From assembly GCF_910592395.1 (NCBI RefSeq), contig NC_088313.1, positions 11,510,937 to 11,574,936 on the forward strand: a stretch of 64,000 nt of DNA, written 5' to 3'. Positions 56,001 through 64,000 of the stretch are shown one piece after another. The position numbers and the translations under genes are program-made. The DNA comes from Lineus longissimus. Lineage: Eukaryota; Nemertea; Pilidiophora; Heteronemertea; Lineidae. Under the pieces are notes generated by a model, which was not told where the DNA came from, ran no database searches, and saw nothing but the letters and a program-made list of their open reading frames with translations. How positions within the stretch are numbered: the first letter of the stretch is position 1; every line of letters starts with the position of its first letter.

Positions 56001-59000
56001 GTGACACAGAAAAATCCGAATATTTCCAACGATCATCCGGAAATACCAGAATGTTTTAAGATGACGTACAAATTGGCCTGAGCAAAATATTAAAATCAGA
56101 CAGCCATTGATTTTTTCACGAGGACTGATTCTAATTCCGACCATGCAGATCTTATGAAAAAGTTTGACTCGCCACTTCAGGAAGTCAAATGAGAGTGCCT
56201 CCAGATACAATCCAATTTGTTTCAGACATTTATGCATAGACTGACATTTCCCATTCGTTTCAGGAGCAGTATTCCTACACGACTGCCACTACGAGCGCTA
56301 TATTCCGATCTACCTTATCGTAGGCGGTGTATTTTCTACGCTGCTGAACATCTACCGTCTTGTCCATTCAGCATTAGGGGCAAAGAAGAAAGAAGGAAGG
56401 CGTGGGTTACCATTTGACATGATCGTGGGCCTGTTTCTCTTCTGTTGGTTTATTGCTGGTAAGCCAGTTACAAAAATAAATTTGCCTCTTAATACATGCA
56501 GATCGAGCTCTTCTTAACTCCTGCATATCTTGTAGACTACGTTTTTTACAACTAATTTTAGTGTCTTGAATTCCGTCGTCGACGACCATCTATTAACAAG
56601 GCACGTTACGTAACTGCTGAGGCTATATTGATCTGATGGAAACTTGGTGTGATGGAAGCTTTGGGGAATTTTTGAATTTTGCTGTTCATGCATTGCCTAC
56701 TTTCTGGCATCCAGTGGCTATCTGGGAAAAAAGTTTTTGCCATTTTGAGGCAATAGTTATAACTACTGTAGAACGACTGAAGAGGACGAGACTAAAGGAT
56801 CAGTCCCAGGGCATAACGTCTGGACTTATTATATCTATGTATCCCAAAAAACTTCATTGTAGAGAGAACAACTTAAAAAAGGCGAGGCCTTGGGTGGGAC
56901 TCGCTCCAGCGATCTACGGCTTGGTAGGCAACCGCTCCATTCATTTAGCCGCCTTGGCAGCTGCAGGACATCGAGAATTTATGCATGATATACAGATATC
57001 TTTATGAGATATGCGTATAATTTATAATGCTAACCCTAAGCATCGGGGGGGGGGGGGGGGGGGGGGGGGCTGGGGATCAGTATATCATACACAGCGCGAT
57101 TGATATAGTCAATTATTCGGATTGATTATACGAGCGCCTTCACATAATACTAGTCGTGGTGTATTTAGAAGTGATATTCTTTAGTCATGACCTGGATTTT
57201 CTGGTGGGTGTGTTTAAGATCACTTTTTACCCGGTTTTCTACTGACCTATATTTCAAGGTCACCTAGGTCATAGACCAGAATTTTCTGTACATATTGTTG
57301 TTGTGTGATATAACAGGCGCGGATCCAAGGGGGGGGGGGGGCGCACCCGGCGCACGCCCCCCCCCCCCTAATTCCGGCACGGTGTAAAAAAATTGTAGCC
57401 CAAATTAAAGTGGTGCTTAATATTTGAAGATCAGATGCCAGGAAATCGCATGATATATGGAGTCTTATCTTAAAAAAATTTCTGGGGGAGGCCCCCCCCC
57501 AGACCCCCCGCCGTCGCTTTGCGCCTGCGGCGCTCGCAATTTGGGCTTCGCCCTCAAAGTGCGCCCCCCTTTCGAAATATCCTGGATCCGCCCCTAAATA
57601 GAGGGCTTCGATTTCGTATGATATTAAATGTTCCGACTACATGCGACTTTAGCGACATATTTATTCATTTGGCCATGAGCTGACTCTCGAATGACACAGC
57701 ACGTCTTGACCGGTATGATTACAATAAATGTCATTAGCAGCATTATCGGTCCCGACACCTGCAGTACACCTGGGGCGACTCTGAAAATCCTGACATGTCC
57801 CATTTTCAAGGCACCACCCCTGAAAAGTAGCATTTGAAATTCGCTTGAGCACGAAGCGAACGGCCAGTGGATGTGTGAGAGCTAGAAAAGAGGGATCTGG
57901 TATATTCTCCAACGGCATGCCCCAAACCTGAACGTCAAAAAGAAATCGTATCGATATTCGACCTCCCCCATCCCGGACCTGGCGAAAATAAGGGCCATTG
58001 TCGATCATACTCTAGCCCCGAAAGGTTTAACCGTTTGTGTGCTATATTTCAAAGAAACGTTTATTTTCAGATCGTCAAATTCATGTCGTTTTGACATTAA
58101 AACAATTTAACAATATTAACATATCAAACTCCTTGACTACTTCCTCTGTGACCATGGGTGAAAACATAGATCCTTATCGAGGTGTTGTAACGTACTGTGC
58201 GTAACGCCACCAGTCGTCACTATTGGAGGGGGAATTAACCACAGCCGCCCAGAGGTCAGATGTTCGACCGACTGTCTCCAGAGATCCTTCCCCTAATATA
58301 AGTTAGTATAATTAAGATCGTCAGCAGCACAAAGATGATAACGCGAGATATGGACTTACCCCTGTGCTTTTATTGGTGAATTACAATAGTTCAGGAGGTC
58401 TTCTATTGTGGTCTTCTAAGTGATGGTAGGTCTTCTAAATGATAGTAGGTGTAGCCCCGTTGCTGGCTTTCTGCCTCTTTCTCTCAGACGGATGCCCTGC
58501 GATCTGGTTTATATATAGACCCTATAAAGGCCAGCCAATGATATCCGGGTCATATGACTTTGCAGTTTTAGGGGACTTGTGGCAGGATACCCGGACTCCA
58601 CGAACAACTCGCCAGGTTAACAATAGTTACCCTGGCGAGCTATAAGGTAACCAGTACAGTGTACAAACGAGCTGCTATACTAGTGACGCTATGGGCTATT
58701 ACAGTATACTACCGCGAAAGAGGATTTAAAATCACAATAGCCTATTAACACAACAGAAATGCGAAAACAATATCTCACGCATCTGGACAATACTATGTGC
58801 TACAGCCGATCTTCAGTAATTGCTATATTTCAATGATCACGAGTGGACTCCCAACGTGGTCTCATTTCTGCGAGTTTAAGCAAGGCAGCAAGTAAAGGTC
58901 ATATCGTAAAGTTTCGGAACGCATTTTATTAGCCCAGAATAAAGACATATTATGAAGATAACAATCTTGTTGTTTGGCTTGCAATAGATTTTCATCGATT

Positions 59001-61139
59001 ACCGTGAGTAGACTGGTAATCCATACCAAGGACCAATATGGGCAGGAGGAGAGGGAGGTAATATTTTGTTTTATTTTCTAAGTACAAGGCAGGGCCATAT
59101 TTTCTACGGTCACGTTCGGCACATTTCAAAATGCATGCATCATGAATGTAAAATACAGTTTTGGGACATGTGGACAGCGTGCCCCCCCCCCCCCACACAT
59201 TCCGATTCTAGATGCGCCACCTCCCGTCGTCCTTTTAAAGTATCAAACCACACTTCAAGAAATACGAAAAAAATAAAAGTTACACCTGTGGAATCGAACC
59301 CGGGCCCCACGGATAAAAGGCATGATATATACCACTCATAGGCCGTTATCGCTACGCCAATGGAGGCGTCAGAAACAGGAATTCGTACTCGACGCGCCGT
59401 TTATACTTTTATACTGAGTGCCCCAAAAATGAATCCGCATACCCGGTGTATTACAATGAAATATGGGCTTTTTTATGTTTACATTCGATCCGGCGATGAA
59501 AAGCTGGTCTGGCTTTCGACAATGCATGATTGTACGGAGGCATCCTATCGGAGCGTGACATTGTGATTGACCGTTTTGGTTTTTGAGTATGTCCACTCAG
59601 TGTTGCGGGGAATGTTGAAATCTTGAAAAGTCATTTTCTCTCCAGCTGTCTATTGTTTAGAAATATTGAAAAAGGGAAAAACAAAAGATGTTACACCGGC
59701 ACAAGTATGCACGTAGCATACGAATATCAGGTTTGTTAACACGCATTCATTAATAAATTAAAAATTAAAATGGTCCAGAGACCATGCGCTCACATCGGGT
59801 AATGTTAATGTACGTCTTTTTGTAGTGAATATGGGGAGAACAGTTTTTGTCATTGATGTCAATTTTGCGATGTCAGTGGATGTGGTGGGTAGTGCAACTT
59901 TTATGGAGAATTTATATCAGCCTGGGAAGGGGAAGACAATGCACAAACCAACACATGAACAAATTTAACAAGTAACGGCAGAATTTAAAATTGGCAGGTT
60001 AGTGCAATGGTTAAATATAGCAGCAGCAGAACAAAGCTTGAAGCAGCAAAACATGCAGGGCACGCATATCAAAGGAAAAAAACATGCGATTCCATGCAAA
60101 AAGTAATGGCACGTTTTTTAAAATTCTTCCGACATAATGGAAAATGCAAACCGAAAATAAATAGGGAAAAAACATTTTAAAAATTTGTACTGAAGCCTCC
60201 GATGTGCCATTTGCCATTCAGAAGGAAAAAGAGCGATTGTTTTTGTCGTTACAGTGAGGTTGCACTATTGTGCCTATCGTATTCCATGATTTGTTATTTA
60301 CGAGTCGTCTATTTATTTTGACACAAAAGGCCCTGGTATGGAAACAGTTAATCTTAAAATTGGGACATTACCCTCTTTGAAATAAATTACAGAACAATAT
60401 GCGAATCATTTGAGCAAATGATGTATTTTTTGTTCTTGGAGCACTCAATCAGCAAAAATGCCGTTGGAATCGCTCATTGACTCGTTAAAACTTAATGTAA
60501 TATAGCCCATACCATTATAGCGCCCATCTAGTATAGCCAAAAGAATGGATTGTTATATGGCTGCATATCAAAACAGACACTGCTTTTTTGAGAGGAGATA
60601 AATGTGCTTCTAGAAATGGCGTCAGAACTGCGTAGATCGAAATCACTTTGACGATATTGGAAATTATCAAGTTTACTTGCTTGCCGATTATTTAGCTAAA
60701 TTCGAAGTGTAGTATAGCCCATAGCACGCTAGTATATCAGGCTCATTTGTACACTGTACCTATGGTCACAAACAAATGAGAGATCCTTCTAATTGGCCGT
60801 TGCTGATCAGCGGCCTTTGACAATTACCTCTTTGGCACTTTTATATCGTGTGGTTTTTTTCAGTCCGAGACAAATCAAGGTGAGCTGGCCCCTAACTTTT
60901 AAAGATATTTTTTAAGCCAGATGATGTAATAAGCGGTTCTTTTTTCAGGAAACGTATGGATCTACAGTATCTACAGGACGGTCAACCTCGATGACACAAA
61001 CGCAGCAAACTACTGCAGGCGACCACTGTACCTGTATTCCTTCTGGATTACAACTATTGGCTGGATCTTCATCATTTTGAGCTTGCTATGCGGCTGCCTG
61101 TGCGGTTGCATCGCCGCCTGCATCTGTGAACCAAAGTAG
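50093..61139 (+). CDS. TMEM272-like four-pass membrane protein (5' end not found)
   Basis: Exons: 50093-50162, 51380-51472, 55473-55532, 56264-56458, 60949-61139 (TAG at 61137). All junctions are GT-AG and the four internal introns are all phase 1. The joined frame gives 202 residues. Exon 1 carries DVPPPSYSQQQ, a PPxY motif that could bind WW-domain ubiquitin ligases. Exon 2 reads IAQLKAAKTESKG and a Cys cluster. Exon 3 is the first membrane helix (CTILTGVMLVIPISMIAVG). Exon 4 has YIPIYLIVGGVFSTLL and, after a Lys-rich loop, MIVGLFLFCWFIAG. Exon 5 has NVWIYSIYRTVN, then NYCRRPLYLYSFW and a final Gly/Cys-rich helix. This matches the TMEM272 family, whose function is unknown. Exon 1 starts in phase 0 after an acceptor, so at least one upstream exon with the start codon is missing. 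Introns hold a foldback element, a hAT MITE and tRNA-like repeats. Confidence 0.8.
51835..52776. mobile_element. Foldback element 2, word-array inverted repeats
   Basis: It lies in the second intron of the TMEM272-like gene. Inverted repeats of about 250 bp begin ATGGCAAGCCAAAGCGGAAT and consist of repeated TTCAAGAC/TTCAACCTTGAA words, then CACGTGACC and GATGACGT. The 8-bp flank GTGCATTT (51827-51834) is matched by ATGCATTT (52777-52784), 7 of 8. The central 400 bp have no gene. A 107-codon frame just reads the arrays. Confidence 0.85.
52785..55472. other. Intron sequence, nothing recognised
   Basis: This is the remainder of the second TMEM272-like intron. There are no domains, and no repeats with a partner in the window. 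Confidence 0.4.
56886..56960 (-). repeat. tRNA-like sequence (SINE head or tRNA pseudogene)
   Basis: The minus strand reads GGTTGCCTACCAAGCCGTAG followed by a B-box-like GGAGCGAGTCCC. That is an anticodon arm with a CTACCAA loop, then a T-arm region with mutated GGTTCGAATCC. Stems are imperfect. A tRNA-derived SINE is more likely than a gene. Confidence 0.35.
57045..57069. repeat. G homopolymer, about 25 bp
   Basis: This is an uninterrupted G run in the last intron of the TMEM272-like gene. Its length is probably variable and its assembly uncertain. Confidence 0.9.
57314..57596. mobile_element. hAT-like MITE (GGCGGATCC ends)
   Basis: The left end CAGGCGCGGATCCAAGG and the right end CCTGGATCCGCCCCTA form the well-known inverted terminus of a widespread animal hAT MITE group. 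G and C runs lie inside. A clear 8-bp duplication is not visible. Confidence 0.65.
58608..58639. repeat. Hairpin, 14-bp stem
   Basis: CTCGCCAGGTTAAC, loop AATA, GTTACCCTGGCGAG; one G-T type mismatch. It is intronic and its origin is unknown. Confidence 0.8.
58890..59190 (-). repeat. Dispersed repeat, inverted partner of 41460-41760
   Basis: The reverse complement aligns with the copy at 41460-41760, including TATGGATTACCAGT and TTTATTCTGGGC. It ends near a C run at 59183. Confidence 0.6.
59280..59356 (-). repeat. tRNA-like sequence
   Basis: The minus strand has an A-box-like TGGCGTAGCGATAACGG and, about 40 bases on, the B box GGTTCGATTCC. Acceptor and T stems do not pair well, so this is a tRNA-derived repeat or pseudogene. 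Confidence 0.4.
59357..60948. other. End of last intron, nothing recognised
   Basis: No domain is seen. A 30-bp stretch near 59771 (TGGTCCAGAGACCATGCGCT) resembles one near 13180. Confidence 0.4.
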
Positions 61140-61980
61140 GAGAAAGGAAGCCTAACAATTCCGGCCATTCAAAACCCTTATAACAAAATGATACAAAAAG
61201 TACAGGTATTTGACTGTTCTCGAAGGTCAAATCGTGTTTGTGTGCATACTTCGCTTATCCTTATTTCCCTATTTTACAACATGTGTGTCAGAATTGCAGG
61301 CCTATTTCTCATTCTTGCAGTTTCAAATTGTTAAATCCCGACTGTTAGGTGTAGGTATTAGTCAATGGGTATTATTTGGAACCAGAGTGAATGGATGACG
61401 AAATAACTCCCGCAAAGTAAATCAAATAGTGTCAATTATTTTATTACAAATGACTACGGACGATATGCATAAAACTAGTGAATACTTTTTACTTGAAATC
61501 TGTTGCGTCATTTCATTCCCAGAAAAGGCAGTTGGATCCAAATGACGTTATCCTCATGAAATCAGAAATCAGAAATCAGATTGGATTGATTTGACGGGAT
61601 GTTGTTATTTGGACATGATACTTCTTCCTCTTCTTCAGAACGTTCATAAATGTTGCCATTTAAAGGCATATGTCGGTTGTGCCTGACTTCCAAGGTTTTT
61701 CTGGAGCTACCTTGGGTTTATGCATACCAATTGAAGATTCTACTATTTGTGGCACGATCTTGTCCAGCTATTTCAATACATACGTCGGCAATATTTAATC
61801 ACCCGTCGACCTCGAGTCATGGTAAGTAGTAAAAAACCAACAAATAAATAATATGGCTAGGCCTTTTTGCTGATTCTATACATATTTGATATTGAGAATA
61901 CTCTTAAGAATACTTTAATTTCACCGATAAAATATTTGTTTTGATTGGGGATCGACTTATGAATGTAAAAGGTACATGTA
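61140..61980. other. 3' flank of the TMEM272-like gene
   Basis: Likely 3' UTR and intergenic sequence. AATAAA-like motifs appear near 61840-61850. A short AAATCAG triplication lies at about 61560-61580. Confidence 0.35.
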
Positions 61981-62997
61981 CAGTCCTACCAGAAAGTAAA
62001 TGTCCACCGTTTTTTAAAAAATTTCACAGAGATAGAATAAGATATTTGAATGCAATTTTCAGAGTATTGTATATTTAGTTGGTCATATATCTTGTATTTT
62101 AATGCACCTAATTCCATCCCTTCATTACGTAACAGACATTTCAATAAAGGCCCAAAAATCACTTTTTTTATTTCATGTACCTTTTCAAAAATTCATATAA
62201 TCCCATGAACTGTGCTTTATGACCATAATTTTTTGGCACTTCAATAGAATGTGTTCAATAGTGACAAATGCACATTTCTGCTTAGGATTTTTATGTTATG
62301 ATTTTAATATCTTCCATTACCTTTGATACAGATCCCAATGTATGAGCTTGAGTTGACCAACGGCCACGCAATTACAGTGAAATTAACTCATATCAGATGT
62401 CCTATATATTGTGAACATGACTATATTCAATGGGATTTCTAAGTGAACACTTCCTACTTTTGTGTGCCCATCCAAAATTTAAATCCGGTTGAATCATTGG
62501 CATGTTAGATTTGTTGGGAATCAGTTGCAACAGACAGCCCTTGAACAACCCTCTGCTTATTGTTGTAATTGAACCATCAATTATGCTGAATGGCCCAATT
62601 CATAAAGACCCAGACCGACTGCATTGCTGATCATACGGGGAGTTCTCAAAGATCAACAAAGGTCAACAGCTGTCTGACATAAGCAATCACCTGCAGCGTG
62701 CTAGGATTTATTTCCAAAATGAAGAATTTAACAGAAAATTTCTAAAGAAAGCGATAAAACCCTTTGTTGCATCATAGTTCACGATACATTGTGAAAAAGA
62801 ACGAACATAAAAGAAAAAGTTCGTTTCTGGACAAAGTTGTCCGTTACATAATGAAGAGACAGGATTAGCTCGGCACAAATACAACAGGTCCGTGACCAAC
62901 TTTAGTACCATTCTCTGCTGAAAACCGCATTCAATTATCTTATTCTATCTCAGTGATATTTCCAAAACCTATGTAGATTTACTTTCTGGTAAGACTG
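61981..62997. mobile_element. Non-autonomous Tc1/mariner-type element, TA target
   Basis: Inverted repeats of about 95 bp start CAGTCCTACCAGAAAG and end CTTTCTGGTAAGACTG. TA flanks both sides (61979-61980 and 62998-62999). No transposase is visible. Its ends are related to those of the element at 3015-3980 (CAGTCCT, then AGTAAATG). Confidence 0.8.
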
Positions 62998-63678
62998 TAC
63001 ATGTAAGACATGACAAATCAACCACCGTTTTGCCTATTAGTTCCGTTTTATCGGCATTTTAGCAATGAATACACCAATGCTCGCCTGGATCTTGTAATGC
63101 TACTTCGTCTGATGGTGAGAAGTTAAACTCACGAATCTTGATCAATGGAAACGCCCCGGAGATATTTTCTAGACAAGAAGTCGGAGGTTCATTTTACCCG
63201 TAGCTACTTGATAAAATGAACCTCCTGGCAAATATGTACTTCTGATGAAATGTTTCTGCACAAAATAGCTTATTCAAGATAATAAACTATTGAAATTGAT
63301 TTTACCAAACAAATTAACCCCTTCCTCACCAAAGCACATTGTATTATTGTAATCCATTGCATCACAGTGAGATCAAAGGCATACTAATAAGTGAAGTATA
63401 ACAAACAATGATATGCATCATTAAAGTAAAAACATCAAGAAACATAATATTTTGTGTTAATGCCAGTATGCATGCATCACATACAATTCACAGTGGGTAG
63501 GTACATTTTACCCTGTAGGTACATTTTCCGGAAAAACGCCTCAAGAAATACCAGGAAATGCCTCATGCAACCTTTTCTACAATTAATTGCGCTTCATCTG
63601 AACCAAATTTACCAGCGTTGGTTTGAATCAAAATTAGTGAAAATTATTACCGACAAAAAGTTATGATAGAACCTACGA
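62998..63678. other. Intergenic, nothing recognised
   Basis: No coding similarity or repeat with a partner in the window. Confidence 0.4.
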
Positions 63679-64000
63679 AAGCCCAGAAGGCTCATTCGAC
63701 AAAACTTACTTCGACAAAATTGACTTCGACAAAACTCACTTCAACAAAGACTTCGACAAAATTGATTTCGACAAAACTCACTTCGACAAAACTCACTTCG
63801 ACAAAATTGACTTCGCCAAAATTCACTTCGACAAAATTGATTTCGACAAAACTCACTTCGACAAAATCGACCAATCAAATCGTGTTTTACATACCTACAT
63901 ATGTGTTTTACATAGGTAGGCCAGAGGTCGGTATTTAGGTCATAGTAGCTATCATGGCGGTCAAGGATCCACCCAACACGAGGGTATCAATCTCTGATGA
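63679..64000. repeat. Dispersed repeat with 15-bp tandem array (right copy)
   Basis: This is the inverted copy of 249-556. The array (about 63695-63868) has unit TTCGACAAAACTCAC with variants, followed by the shared 110 bp. Similarity continues to the last base of the window, so the repeat extends further. Confidence 0.8.

Noticed and set aside
57661-58008. 115-codon minus-strand frame with several Cys
   Set aside because: It lies in an intron of the TMEM272-like gene, has no splice-linked partner and no recognised domain; kept only as a possibility.
63663-63938. 91-codon frame of repeated STKLT units, and its counterparts at 311-511 and 63692-63874
   Set aside because: It only translates the 15-bp tandem array, which is open in several frames and on both strands.
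249-64000. Calling the whole window one giant transposon
   Set aside because: Only the inverted 15-bp-array repeats support it. Outer boundaries and a target duplication are outside the window, and a dispersed repeat explains the data as well.

Overview
This is a nuclear DNA window from a multicellular animal, most likely an aquatic invertebrate. Coding exons are short and separated by GT-AG introns, there is no operon structure, and most of the sequence is a nest of eukaryotic transposons. The mixture (BEL/Pao, Gypsy, CR1-like LINE, Harbinger, Mutator-like, pogo, Tc1/mariner, THAP-associated TTAA elements, a Polinton/Maverick-like module, foldback elements) fits a lancelet, hemichordate, echinoderm or mollusc genome. 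The sequence alone does not decide between them.

Only one host gene is clear: a TMEM272-like four-pass membrane protein on the + strand, with five exons between 50093 and 61139, every visible internal intron in phase 1, and a PPSY (PPxY) motif in the first recognised exon. Its 5' end was not found. Two further candidate exons (minus strand, 8157-8474 and about 36889-36984) have start codons and good splice donors but no recognisable product.

Layout. 0-8 kb: little coding; a 15-bp tandem array in a repeat whose inverted copy closes the window at 63.7-64 kb, and a Tc1/mariner-type element at 3.0-4.0 kb. 8-13.2 kb: a candidate exon, a Myb/SANT fragment, two MITEs and Harbinger transposase pieces on both strands. 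13.2-19.9 kb: a BEL/Pao retrotransposon (minus strand) broken by a 1.4-kb TTAA-flanked element carrying a P2X7-C-terminal-like gene. 22-23.4 kb: an intron-containing FLYWCH/MULE transposase pseudogene. 24.3-28 kb: an HNH nuclease, a retroviral-type integrase and a small membrane protein, probably a Polinton/Maverick-type remnant; the integrase is interrupted by a second copy of the TTAA element, which carries a THAP gene. 28.6-31.3 kb: a pogo-like element with a four-exon transposase. 31.6-36 kb: a Gypsy RT fragment split by a foldback element, the catalytic half of a THAP/Kolobok-like transposase, and two LINE tails. 37.5-39.8 kb: an element whose termini are arrays of a short C/G-rich word, with a MITE nested in it. 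40-49.5 kb: Gypsy pieces, a mariner copy, more MITEs and a CR1-like LINE. 49.5-61.1 kb: the TMEM272-like gene with repeats in its introns. 61.1-64 kb: a second CAGTCCT-type element and the closing 15-bp array.

The genes do not form a pathway. What holds the window together is transposition: target-site duplications (TTAA, TA, CTG, 9 bp, 8 bp) can be read directly for many insertions and give a relative order. The most unusual items are the TTAA elements that pair a THAP gene with an opposing P2X7-like gene, and several foldback elements whose inverted termini are arrays of a short word that differs from element to element but matches at both ends of each one.
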